A DNA stretch of 64,000 nt, taken from contig NZ_CP042172.1 in the NCBI RefSeq assembly GCF_005937985.2, forward strand, positions 2,170,001 to 2,234,000. The letters run 5' to 3'. This DNA is from Arthrobacter sp. KBS0702. GTDB lineage: Bacteria; Actinomycetota; Actinomycetes; Actinomycetales; Micrococcaceae. A program made the translations under genes and the position numbers. Positions 35,425-46,036 of the stretch are shown here, in pieces. The notes below the pieces were generated by a model. The model was not told the origin of the DNA. It saw nothing but the letters and a program-made list of their open reading frames with translations, and searched no databases. The stretch's first letter is position 1. The number at the start of each line of letters is the position of its first letter.

Positions 35425-36300
35425 CTAGCGGACGGCGACGCGGATCCGGTTGCGCCACGGATCCTCGAAGCGCAGTTCGGCCCCGGTGTGGTGGGACTGG
35501 ACGCCGGCCGTCTTGAGCCGGTCTGCCAGGGCTGCGACGTCGTCGCCGGAGGGCACTTCGATCAGCACCTCGCCGAGCCCCAGCGTGTCGCGGCGCGGTC
35601 CGGCGCCGCGGCTGTTCCAGACGTTCATGGCCATGTGGTGGTGGTAGCCGCCGGCGGAGACGAAGAGTGCCTGGCCATGCCAGCCTGCGGTCTTCTCGAA
35701 GCCGAGCGTGCCGACGTAGAAGTCATGGGCGGACTGCACGTCGCCGACCTGCAGGTGGACGTGCCCGACGCCGGCGTCCGCCTCCCGCTGCCCGGCAAGC
35801 GACGCTTCGGTGAGGTGCTGCTGCAGGTAGCGCTGCGGCGGCAGGGCAAGGCTATCCATGACAACGTTCCTGCCCTCCCAGGCCCAGGCCTCGCGGGGCC
35901 GGTCCCAGTAGAGCTCGATGCCGTTGCCCTCGGGGTCGTTGAAGTAGAAGGCCTCGCTGACAAGGTGGTCGGCGCTGCCGGTGAAGTACTGCGGCTCGTA
36001 CTGCGCGGCAGAGGCGACGGTGGCGGCCAGGGCGGGCTGGTCCTCGAACAGCAGGGCGGTGTGGAAGAGGCCGGCCTCCCCGCGGGAGGGCAGGTTTAGC
36101 CCGGGGGCCGGGGCGAGGTGGACCAGAGGCTTTGCCTTGCGCCCGAGGTAGAGTCCCCCGTCCTGCTCGGCAACGACGTCGAGGCCGAGAGCGCGCTGGT
36201 AGTAGTCCGTCATGAGCTTCATGTCGCCGACCTTGAGCATCACGGTGCCCATGGTGAGTTCGGCAGGAAGGAGATCCTGGGTGCTGGCTTCTGCGGTCAT
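35425..36300 (-). CDS. VOC-family dioxygenase-like protein (CatE type)
   Basis: A 291-residue protein with two vicinal-oxygen-chelate modules: ~17-130 (GTVMLKVGDMKLMTDYYQ) and ~165-275 (VGHVHLQVGDVQSAHDFYV). Metal ligands are visible as His in GHVHLQVG, His in YHHHMAMNVW and Glu in GLGEVLIEV. The layout matches CatE/YfiE-like catechol 2,3-dioxygenases, which clear quinones and catechols in Bacillus under MarR-type control. A palindrome over its -35 fits that mode of regulation. The catechol substrate is inferred. Confidence 0.85.
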   Translation of the reverse strand: MTAEASTQDLLPAELTMGTVMLKVGDMKLMTDYYQRALGLDVVAEQDGGLYLGRKAKPLVHLAPAPGLNLPSRGEAGLFHTALLFEDQPALAATVASAAQYEPQYFTGSADHLVSEAFYFNDPEGNGIELYWDRPREAWAWEGRNVVMDSLALPPQRYLQQHLTEASLAGQREADAGVGHVHLQVGDVQSAHDFYVGTLGFEKTAGWHGQALFVSAGGYHHHMAMNVWNSRGAGPRRDTLGLGEVLIEVPSGDDVAALADRLKTAGVQSHHTGAELRFEDPWRNRIRVAVR

Positions 36301-36345
36301 CGAAACGCTCCGGTGGTTCTGTGGCCGCCGACTTTCGGAGACCTT

Positions 36346-36375
36346 TACATAGACTTAAATTACTTGAAGCTTCAA
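36346..36375 (-). promoter_or_regulatory. promoter of the CatE-like gene with overlapping MarR-like palindrome
   Basis: On the minus strand, TTGAAG (36375-36370) and TATGTA (36351-36346) are 18 bp apart, a good -35/-10 pair, ~46 bp before the ATG. The -35 lies inside the perfect 12-bp palindrome TTGAAGCTTCAA (36364-36375). This is the form and position expected for a MarR/MhqR-type repressor site. No such regulator is encoded nearby. Confidence 0.6.
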
Positions 36376-36382
36376 TTTATTC

Positions 36383-37483
36383 CTAAAGCGGGATACCCGC
36401 GTGGCGGATCAGTTCGCCGCGCAGCACGATGCCCATGGGCGTTTGCAGGGTGGCGAGGTTCCTGCGGGGATCCTCGGGGCAAAGCAGCACGTCAGCACTG
36501 GCACCCTCCGCGATGGCGTCGGCCCCGAGCCAGTCCCGCGCGGCCCAGGTTGCGGCGTCGAGGGCGGCACCGGCGGGGAGTCCGGCGGCATGCAGCGCCT
36601 CCACCTCATCCGCGATGCGTCCGTGCTTGATGACGCTGCCGGCGTCTGTTCCCGCATAGATGGCCACGCCGGCCTCGTACGCTTCGAGGATCCGCTCGGC
36701 GCGGCGTTCCCAGAGCCCGAGCATGTGGGCCGCGTAGCGGGGGAACTTTGCCTCGGCCTGGGCGGCGATGTCCGGGAAGGTGGCGATATTGATCAGCGTG
36801 GGAACAATCGGGACGCCCTGCTCGACGAAGCGGGGCAGGTGCCGGGGAAGCAGCCCGGTCCCGTGTTCGATGCAGTCGATGCCGGCGTCGAGCATGTCGT
36901 CCAGGGTGTCCTCCGCGAAGCAATGCGCCGTAACCCGGGCGCCTTCGTCGTGGGCGGCCCGGACCGCGTCCTTGACGACCCGGGCAGGGAAGCTCGCAGC
37001 GAGGTCGCCGGCGTCGCGGTCGATCCAGTCCCCCACCAGCTTGACCCAGCCGTCCCCGGCCCGGGCCTGCTTGCGGACAGCCTCCACGAGGCCCTCGGGT
37101 TCTACTTCGACGGCGAAGCCGCGCAGGTAGCGGCGCGTCCTCGCGATGTGCCGGCCTGAGCGGACGAGGCGCGGCAGTTCCCTGCGCTGCTGCAGCCAAC
37201 GGGTGTCGTGCACGGCGCCGGCGTCGCGGACCAGCAGGGTACCCGCGTCCCGGTCGGTCAGCGCCTGCTGCTCCGCAACGTCCTCCGTGACATCGCCGCC
37301 GGGGCCCAGCCCGATGTGGCAGTGGGCGTCGACGAGGCCGGGGATGACCCACCCCTTCAGCACACGGTGCGGCGCAGCCGCGGGAGGCTCGAAGGTAAGC
37401 CTGCCGTCCACGGCCCACAGCCCGTGCCGCTCCTGGTCCGCCGCGGTGAGTACTGGGCCGCTGAACTCGATGATGCCGCTCAC
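36383..37483 (-). CDS. amidohydrolase family protein
   Basis: A 366-residue metal-dependent hydrolase of the imidazolonepropionase/prolidase-like amidohydrolase group. Metal motifs: HCHIGLG (the HxH on strand 1, ~residue 53), a Lys in DGWVKLVGDW, HCFAED and EHGTG His residues, and GTDAGSV Asp (~300). These give a TIM-barrel binuclear site with a bridging lysine. The substrate is unknown. Its 5' end adjoins the acetyltransferase gene. Confidence 0.88.
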   Translation of the reverse strand: MSGIIEFSGPVLTAADQERHGLWAVDGRLTFEPPAAAPHRVLKGWVIPGLVDAHCHIGLGPGGDVTEDVAEQQALTDRDAGTLLVRDAGAVHDTRWLQQRRELPRLVRSGRHIARTRRYLRGFAVEVEPEGLVEAVRKQARAGDGWVKLVGDWIDRDAGDLAASFPARVVKDAVRAAHDEGARVTAHCFAEDTLDDMLDAGIDCIEHGTGLLPRHLPRFVEQGVPIVPTLINIATFPDIAAQAEAKFPRYAAHMLGLWERRAERILEAYEAGVAIYAGTDAGSVIKHGRIADEVEALHAAGLPAGAALDAATWAARDWLGADAIAEGASADVLLCPEDPRRNLATLQTPMGIVLRGELIRHAGIPL

Positions 37484-37486
37484 GGC

Positions 37487-39976
<2,490 letters not shown>

Positions 39977-39983
39977 GCCGAGG

Positions 39984-40016
39984 CCGGGCGCCCATCCCGT
40001 CGGGTGGGCGCCCGAC
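39984..40016. terminator. convergent hairpin between thiC and the alpha/beta-hydrolase gene
   Basis: CCGGGCGCCCA pairs with TGGGCGCCCG around a short GC-rich loop midway between two convergent stops. GC-only stem, no T tract. Confidence 0.6.
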
Positions 40017-40027
40017 CGGCAAAATTC

Positions 40028-40777
40028 CTAAGAAGCCTGGGCGTGTCGGCTGCGGTTGACGTCGGCGATGAAGGATCTGATGACACGGTCGCCTTCCTTC
40101 GAATCCTGCGGCCGGTGCCCTCCCGGGGCGGTGCGGTGCAGGGCCCCGGTCTCCCTCAGGTAACCGGCGATTTCCTCGTACAGCGGTTCCCAGCCGCCGG
40201 TGAGGACCAGGGTGGGGACGCCCGGGACAATCTGCAGCGGGGCGTCCCACGGCGGGGCCTGCAAACGGAGCCGGCGCTGTTCCCGCCGGTCGTCGGCCGC
40301 GGGTGCGCCAACGGTTCCGCGGACCGGGGCGTGGGCGGCAAAGACCCGGCGCACGAACTCGCGGTGGAAGTCCTCATCGCCAAGTTGGTGCCGGACGTCG
40401 AAGAGCGGCTGCATGAGGGCCCGGTGCGCCGCCGTCGCCGGCAATTCGGCGGTCAGTGAGAAGCAGGCGGGTTCCACCAGGGAGAGCGACTTCACGAGGT
40501 CGGGACGTTCGACGGCGGCCATCATGGCCGCGATGGCGCCCTGCGAGTGGGCCACCACGTGCCCGCCGGCCTCGCCGCGGCCGTCGTCGGCCAGGGCCCG
40601 CAAGACAATGCCGGCGTCAGCCGCGAAGTCCGTTTCCAGCGGTTCGGCCACGCGGTCGAAACCGTGCCGCCGCAGGAACAGGGCGTCGTAGCTCAAGGCC
40701 ATGCCATGCTGCTTCGGCCACGCTGCGGCGCCAAAACTGCCGGCACCGTGGACGAAAACTACGCGCTGCTTGAACAT
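40028..40777 (-). CDS. alpha/beta-fold hydrolase
   Basis: A 249-residue hydrolase. The oxyanion region FVHGAGSFG is at ~10, the nucleophile elbow AHSQGA at ~77, an acid in VLTGGWEPLYEE and a His in APGGHRPQD (~228). This is a complete triad without signal peptide, so cytoplasmic. The substrate is unknown. It is separated from ffh by an 84-bp gap containing the ffh terminator. Confidence 0.85.
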   Translation of the reverse strand: MFKQRVVFVHGAGSFGAAAWPKQHGMALSYDALFLRRHGFDRVAEPLETDFAADAGIVLRALADDGRGEAGGHVVAHSQGAIAAMMAAVERPDLVKSLSLVEPACFSLTAELPATAAHRALMQPLFDVRHQLGDEDFHREFVRRVFAAHAPVRGTVGAPAADDRREQRRLRLQAPPWDAPLQIVPGVPTLVLTGGWEPLYEEIAGYLRETGALHRTAPGGHRPQDSKEGDRVIRSFIADVNRSRHAQAS

Positions 40778-40795
40778 GTCCTAAGCCTATGGCAC

Positions 40796-40813
40796 GGCCC
40801 CGTCATCGGGGCC
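40796..40813 (-). terminator. ffh terminator hairpin
   Basis: GGCCCCG and CGGGGCC with a 4-nt loop lie ~50 bp past the ffh stop on the minus strand, inside the gap before the hydrolase gene. Confidence 0.5.
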
Positions 40814-40861
40814 GACGACATCCTCACCGCCGGCATCCTGTCGGAGGCACTGCGGCTTCCG

Positions 40862-42448
40862 CTACTTGCTGCCGCCGAGGAACTTGTCGAAGCCCTTGGG
40901 CAGGTTCAACTGGGACGGGTCGAACTCGCCGCCCGGCTGGCCGAAGGCTGCGCCGGTGGGCACGGCCTTGGCTCCGGCGGCACGCCGTGCCTCCGCGTCC
41001 TTGAGTTCCTGTGCGGCCTTGGCAGGGTTGCCGGAGCGGGCCTTCTTCTTCGGCGCGCTCTTGGCACCCTTGCGGGCTCCGCCGCCACCCATTCCGGGCA
41101 TCCCCGGCATTCCGGGCATACCACCGCCGGCAGCCATCTTCTTCATCATCTTCTGTGCCTGCGCAAAACGTTCCAGCAGTCCGTTGACCTCGGAGACGTG
41201 CACGCCGGAACCGCGGGCGATGCGGGCCCTGCGGGAACCGTTGATGATCTTCGGGGCCACGCGCTCGTGCGGGGTCATGGACCGGACGATCGCCTCGACG
41301 CGGTCGATCTCGCGCTCGTCGAACTGCTCCAGCTGCTGGCGGATATTCTGCGCGCCGGGCATCATCATGAGCATTTTCTTCATTGAGCCCATGTTGCGGA
41401 TCTGCTGCATCTGGGCGAGGAAGTCCTCGAGGGTGAAGTCTTCCTGGTCGGCGAATTTCTTCGCCATCCGGGCGGCTTCGTCCTTGTCCCAGGACTTTTC
41501 GGCCTGTTCGATCAGGGTGAGCACGTCGCCCATGTCGAGGATGCGCGAGGCCATCCGGTCCGGGTGGAACAGTTCGAAGTCGTCCAGGCCTTCGCCGGTG
41601 GACGCGAACATGACGGGCTTGCCGGTGACCGACGCGACGGAAAGCGCGGCACCGCCGCGGGCGTCGCCGTCGAGCTTGGAAAGCACGATGCCAGTGAAGT
41701 TGACGCCCTCGTCGAAGGCCATTGCCGTGTTGACGGCATCCTGGCCGATCATCGAGTCGATCACGAAGAGGACTTCGTTGGGGACGATGGCCCGGCGGAT
41801 CTGGCGGGCCTGGTCCATCATTTCCGCGTCGACGCCGAGGCGGCCGGCGGTGTCCACGATTACGACGTCGTGCAGGGTGCGCTTGGCTTCCTCGACGCCG
41901 GCGCGGGCGACGGCGACCGGGTCCCCGGCCGGGTGGTCCAGCTCGGTGGAGGTGGCACCCGGGTGCGGGGCGAAGACGGGGACGCCGGCGCGCTGGCCGA
42001 CGACCTGCAGCTGCGTCACGGCGTTGGGGCGCTGCAGGTCGCAGGCCACCAGCATGGGGCTGTGGCCCTGCGCCTTGAGGTAGCGGGATAGCTTGCCGGC
42101 GAGGGTGGTCTTGCCGGCGCCCTGGAGGCCGGCGAGCATGATGATGGTGGGCCCGGTCTTGGCCAGCCGGATGCGGCGGGTTTCGCCGCCGAGGATCTCG
42201 ACGAGTTCCTCGTTGACGATCTTCACGATCTGCTGGCTCGGGTTCAGCGCGCCGGAGACCTCGGCGCCGAGGGCACGCTCGCGTACGCGGGCGGTGAACT
42301 CCCGGACCACCGGGACGGCAACGTCGGCGTCCAGCAGGGCACGCCGGATCTCGCGGACCGTGGCGTCAACGTCCGCCTCGGTGAGGCGGCCCTTGCCACG
42401 GAGGTTCTTGAAGGTTGCTGTCAACCGGTCAGAGAGTGAATTGAACAC
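40862..42448 (-). CDS. ffh: signal recognition particle GTPase Ffh
   Basis: Binds signal sequences on nascent membrane proteins and delivers them to FtsY. The GTG at 42448 (VFNSLSDRLTATFKNL) gives 528 residues; the open frame runs far upstream across the zwf promoter and is not used. N domain ~1-90, G domain with Walker A GLQGAGKTTLAGKL and DTAGRLG, and the Met-rich M domain (GSMKKMLMMMPGAQ, then a GMPGMPGMPGM tract). The C-terminus is Lys/Ala-rich. Its receptor ftsY lies 5 kb away. Confidence 0.96.
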   Translation of the reverse strand: MFNSLSDRLTATFKNLRGKGRLTEADVDATVREIRRALLDADVAVPVVREFTARVRERALGAEVSGALNPSQQIVKIVNEELVEILGGETRRIRLAKTGPTIIMLAGLQGAGKTTLAGKLSRYLKAQGHSPMLVACDLQRPNAVTQLQVVGQRAGVPVFAPHPGATSTELDHPAGDPVAVARAGVEEAKRTLHDVVIVDTAGRLGVDAEMMDQARQIRRAIVPNEVLFVIDSMIGQDAVNTAMAFDEGVNFTGIVLSKLDGDARGGAALSVASVTGKPVMFASTGEGLDDFELFHPDRMASRILDMGDVLTLIEQAEKSWDKDEAARMAKKFADQEDFTLEDFLAQMQQIRNMGSMKKMLMMMPGAQNIRQQLEQFDEREIDRVEAIVRSMTPHERVAPKIINGSRRARIARGSGVHVSEVNGLLERFAQAQKMMKKMAAGGGMPGMPGMPGMGGGGARKGAKSAPKKKARSGNPAKAAQELKDAEARRAAGAKAVPTGAAFGQPGGEFDPSQLNLPKGFDKFLGGSK

Positions 42449-42529
42449 GCGCCGTGCACTTCTTTCAGTGGATCTACAGCTGGCGGCCGGAGCGGCGCGC
42501 CAGAGTCGTGAGCGTTTCGCCGGAACGAA

Positions 42530-42560
42530 CTGCCTCGACAACGGGACTCGACTATCTAGG
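42530..42560 (+). promoter_or_regulatory. possible zwf promoter
   Basis: TCGACA and TAGGGT, 16 bp apart, lie ~45 bp before the zwf start in the region shared with divergent ffh. This is a weak match to the housekeeping consensus. Confidence 0.35.
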
Positions 42561-42598
42561 GTACCAAGACGCGCCTTCAAGGTGGCATGCTGGCGTAG

Positions 42599-43987
42599 GT
42601 GACCAGTCAAACAACGGTAAAGACCCTGCTCATCCTCGGCGCGTCCGGCGACCTGACCGGCAGGCTGCTGCTGCCCGGGCTGGCCCGGCTGGTGGCGCGC
42701 GGCCACACGCCCGGGCTCACCCTGGTGGGTGCCGGCTCGGACGACTGGACCCCGGAGCAGTGGCTGGAACGGCTGGAAACCTCCTTCGCCGACGCCAATT
42801 CGCAGGCCAACTCCGCCGGCAAGCGGGAGCTGAAGCGGATCCGCGAGAACACCAGCTACCACCGGCTGGACGTCACAGCCGAAGGCCAGCTCGCCGGGCT
42901 GCTGGCCACTCTGGAGGGTCCCGTGGCCGTGTACTTCGCGTTGCCGCCCCGGATCAGTCAGCTGGCCTGCGAGGCCCTGACTCCGGAGCAGGTGCCTGCC
43001 GGGACCCGGTTGGTGATGGAAAAACCCTTCGGCTCCAGCGAGGAGTCCGCACGGGACCTGAACAGGACACTCGCCGCACTGGTCCCGGAGGACCACATCC
43101 ACCGGGTGGACCACTTCCTGGGCAAGGCCACGGTGCTGAACATCCTGGGCCTGCGTTTCGCGAACACGTTCCTGGAGCCGGTGTGGAACCGGCAGCATAT
43201 CGAGAAGGTGGAGATCATCTTCGACGAAGACCTGGCGCTGGAGGGCCGGGCCCGCTACTACGACGGCGCCGGCGCCCTGCGCGACATGATCCAGAGCCAC
43301 CTGCTGCAGATCATGGCCCTGATGGCGATCGAACCGCCCGCCTCGGTGGACGAGCGGGACCTCCGGGACGCCGTCGCCACGCTGCTGCGTGCCAGCAGCA
43401 TTAAGGCCCCGTATGCCAAGAACACGCGCCGGGCACGGTACACCGCCGGCTCCATCGACGGCCGCAAGGTGCCCGACTACGCCAAGGAAGAGGGCGTGGA
43501 CGCGTCCCGGAACACCGAGACCCTCGCCGAGGTGCAGGTGGACATCGAGAACTGGCGCTGGCAGGGTGTGCCGTTCATCCTCCGCTCGGGCAAGGCCCTG
43601 GGCGCCATGCGCAAGGAGGCCGTGGTGACCTTCCGGCCGGTGCCGCACCTGCCCAAGGGCTTCACCGGCGTGGACTCCCCCAACCAGCTGCGGATCGGCT
43701 TTGGCCCGGACACGCTGCAGTTCGACGTCGATGTCAACGGCCCCGGCAACATCCTGAGCCTGGACCGGGCCACGCTCAAGGCCGAACTCAGCGCTTCAGA
43801 GTTGCTGCCCTACGGTGAAGTCCTCGAAGGGGTGCTGAGCGGCGACCCGCTGCTGTCCGTGCGCGGCGACACCGCCGAAGACTGCTGGCGTATCGTCGAG
43901 CCCGTGCTGAAGGCCTGGGCCCGGGACAGCGTGCCGCTGGAGGAATACGCCGCCGGCTCGCCCGGGCCGGAGGGCTGGCCGGCATAG
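42599..43987 (+). CDS. zwf: glucose-6-phosphate dehydrogenase
   Basis: First enzyme of the oxidative pentose phosphate route, producing NADPH. NADP motif GASGDLTGRLLLPGL at ~13-27; active-site RVDHFLGK with the catalytic His; EKPFGSS supplies the substrate lysine region. The GTG start gives 462 residues. It is separated from gnd by 31 kb, so the route is split between loci. A perfect GC-rich hairpin follows. Confidence 0.96.
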   Translation: MTSQTTVKTLLILGASGDLTGRLLLPGLARLVARGHTPGLTLVGAGSDDWTPEQWLERLETSFADANSQANSAGKRELKRIRENTSYHRLDVTAEGQLAGLLATLEGPVAVYFALPPRISQLACEALTPEQVPAGTRLVMEKPFGSSEESARDLNRTLAALVPEDHIHRVDHFLGKATVLNILGLRFANTFLEPVWNRQHIEKVEIIFDEDLALEGRARYYDGAGALRDMIQSHLLQIMALMAIEPPASVDERDLRDAVATLLRASSIKAPYAKNTRRARYTAGSIDGRKVPDYAKEEGVDASRNTETLAEVQVDIENWRWQGVPFILRSGKALGAMRKEAVVTFRPVPHLPKGFTGVDSPNQLRIGFGPDTLQFDVDVNGPGNILSLDRATLKAELSASELLPYGEVLEGVLSGDPLLSVRGDTAEDCWRIVEPVLKAWARDSVPLEEYAAGSPGPEGWPA

Positions 43988-43999
43988 CGGCGAACGAAA

Positions 44000-44035
44000 A
44001 GCGGGCCGGACACCTTTTCAGGTATCCGGCCCGCT
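44000..44035. terminator. bidirectional terminator between zwf and glnK
   Basis: AGCGGGCCGGA and TCCGGCCCGCT pair exactly, with ACCT/AGGT continuing inside around a TTTC loop. Convergent genes lie on both sides. Confidence 0.75.
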
Positions 44036-44087
44036 GTCGCAACCCCCGATCGCGATCCGCTGGCGCGGTGCGGCTGGAGGGCTGCAG

Positions 44088-44426
44088 CTAGATGGCGGCC
44101 GCGCCGCGTTCTCCGGTGCGGACACGCACGGCCTCGAACACATCCATCGTCCAGACCTTTCCGTCACCGGCCCGGCCGGTGTTCGAGCTGGCGATGATGA
44201 CATCCAGGATGTCGTCCGCCTGTTCGTCGGTGGCGAGCACCTCGACCCGGATCTTGGGCAGCAGGTCCACGTTGTACTCGGCGCCGCGGTACACCTCGGT
44301 GTAGCCGCGCTGCCGGCCGTAGCCGCTCGCTGCGCTGACCGTCAGGCCCTGCACCCCGTAGGCTTCCAGGCCTTCGCGGATGGCGTCGAGTTTTTCCGGA
44401 CGGACGATGGCCGTGATCAGTTTCAT
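44088..44426 (-). CDS. glnK: PII nitrogen regulatory protein (GlnK/GlnB)
   Basis: A 112-residue trimeric sensor of 2-oxoglutarate, ATP and ADP that plugs AmtB. The T-loop YTEVYRGAEYNVDLLPK holds Tyr51, the residue adenylylated in actinobacteria; GKVWTMDVFEAVRVRTGERG is the C-terminal signature. The start overlaps the amtB stop by 4 bp, so the pair is coupled. The modifying enzyme gene glnD, often next in actinobacteria, is absent here; the neighbour is zwf. Confidence 0.96.
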   Translation of the reverse strand: MKLITAIVRPEKLDAIREGLEAYGVQGLTVSAASGYGRQRGYTEVYRGAEYNVDLLPKIRVEVLATDEQADDILDVIIASSNTGRAGDGKVWTMDVFEAVRVRTGERGAAAI

Positions 44427-45796
44427 GCTTCCACGCTTTCTTTGCCTGCTGCGGTCTTCTTACCGTGTGTCGGGACGCTCACGGCGTCCCCGGCGGGAAC
44501 CTGCACGGTTTCGCCCAACTGCTTGCCGGTGATCAGTTCGTGCAACGGCTGGAAGCTTCCGCCCCGGCCGCTGAGGCCGAACTCGTAGGCGGTTTCGGCG
44601 TGCAGGCTGAGGTCCACGCCCACCACTTCCTGCTCCTGGGAGACCCGGAAGCCCATCAGCTTGTGGATTGGGAAGGCGATGATGAAGGTCATGACCGCGG
44701 TGAAAATGATGGAGAAGACCGCGGCGAGGACCTGGGCGACGAGCTGGGTGCTGCCGCCGCCGTAGAACAGGCCGGCGGGACCCTGGGACGGGGTGGCCAG
44801 GAACCCGATGGCCACGGTGCCGACGACACCGGAGACCAGGTGAACGCCGACGACGTCGAGCGAGTCGTCGTAACCGAACTTGAACTTCAAGCCGACGGCG
44901 AGGGCCGAGGCGACACCGGCGACGGCGCCGAGGGCGATGGCGCCCAGCGGGGAGACGTTGGCGCAGGCCGGGGTGATGGCGACCAGGCCGGCCACCACGC
45001 CGGAGGCTGCACCGAGGGAGGTCGGGTGGCCGTCACGGAAGCGCTCCACCGCGAGCCAGCCGAGCATCGCCGCGGCGGGGGCGGCAAGGGTGTTGATCCA
45101 GATGAGGCCCGCCTGCTCCACGGTTGCGGCGGCACCGGCGTTGAAGCCGAACCAGCCGAACCACAGGATGGCGGCACCGAGCATGACGAACGGGATGTTG
45201 TGCGGGCGGTGGTTCGGGTCCTTGCCGAAGCCCCTGCGGTTGCCGATCACCAGGACCAGGATGAGGCCGGCGATGCCGGCGTTGATGTGGACCACGGTGC
45301 CGCCGGCGAAGTCGATCACCGGGGCGAACGTCTGGCCGAACCAGCCGTCCTTGGAGAACAGGCCGCCGCCCCAGACCATGAAGGCCAAGGGTGCGTAGAC
45401 GAGGGTGGCCCAGATCGGCGTGAAGATGACCCACGCGGAGAACTTGGCGCGGTCCGCCACGGCGCCGGAGATGAGGGCGACGGTGATGATGGCGAAGGTG
45501 GCGGCGTAACCGACCTTGAGCAGGTCCGCCGGGTCAGTGAAGTTGTGCAGCCCGAAGTGGCTGAACGGGTTCGCGAAGATCTGGAAGAAGTTGTCTTCGT
45601 TGCTGGTGGCCATGGACGCGCCCCACAGGACCCACATGATGCCCACGGTGCCGATGGCGACGAAGCTCATCATCATCATGTTCAAGGCTGACTTGGCGCG
45701 CGTCATGCCGCCATAGAAAAATGCCAGGCCCGGGGTCATGAACAGCACGAGGGCTGATGCGACCAGGAGCCAAACGAGACCCGCGGTGAGTTCCAT
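44423..45796 (-). CDS. amtB: ammonium transporter AmtB
   Basis: An 11-helix ammonium channel of 457 residues. FFYGGMTRAKSALNMMMMS, DFAGGTVVHINAGIAGL (first pore His) and GVHLVSGVVGTVAIGF (second pore His) are diagnostic. The C-terminal cytoplasmic tail ends in a family-atypical Lys/Thr-rich stretch. Coupled to glnK. A GlnR-like site lies ~150-180 bp upstream, fitting nitrogen-starvation control. Confidence 0.97.
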   Translation of the reverse strand: MELTAGLVWLLVASALVLFMTPGLAFFYGGMTRAKSALNMMMMSFVAIGTVGIMWVLWGASMATSNEDNFFQIFANPFSHFGLHNFTDPADLLKVGYAATFAIITVALISGAVADRAKFSAWVIFTPIWATLVYAPLAFMVWGGGLFSKDGWFGQTFAPVIDFAGGTVVHINAGIAGLILVLVIGNRRGFGKDPNHRPHNIPFVMLGAAILWFGWFGFNAGAAATVEQAGLIWINTLAAPAAAMLGWLAVERFRDGHPTSLGAASGVVAGLVAITPACANVSPLGAIALGAVAGVASALAVGLKFKFGYDDSLDVVGVHLVSGVVGTVAIGFLATPSQGPAGLFYGGGSTQLVAQVLAAVFSIIFTAVMTFIIAFPIHKLMGFRVSQEQEVVGVDLSLHAETAYEFGLSGRGGSFQPLHELITGKQLGETVQVPAGDAVSVPTHGKKTAAGKESVEA

Positions 45797-45948
45797 GGTC
45801 TACGTCCTCTCTTGCTCTTAGGTGCGGAACCAGTCCGCCAGTCCAACGCATTTTTGCGTTCTAAGAAGAGTTTGCTGGTGCAGTGTTTCACCGGCGGAGG
45901 ATTTACATTGCCGGGCTGTTACAAGAACCTCCCGGAAGTAAATGGTGC

Positions 45949-45975
45949 GTCTCGCGCTTGTTACGGTTATGTTTC
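45949..45975 (-). promoter_or_regulatory. candidate GlnR binding site upstream of amtB
   Basis: Read on the minus strand, GAAAC-N6-GTAAC-N6-GAGAC runs in the correct alternation and spacing for the actinobacterial GlnR box (GTnAC and GAAAC half-sites separated by 6 bp). It is 153-179 bp upstream of the amtB ATG. One half-site has a single mismatch. Confidence 0.6.
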
Positions 45976-46036
45976 ACGCCTTCCATCACGCCCCTCCCTG
46001 CCACGAGGCACCAGAAGCAACACCGAAAGCAGCACC

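Noticed and set aside
40862..43648. 928-codon version of ffh
   Set aside because: The extension overlaps zwf on the other strand; SRP54 homology begins at the GTG 42448.
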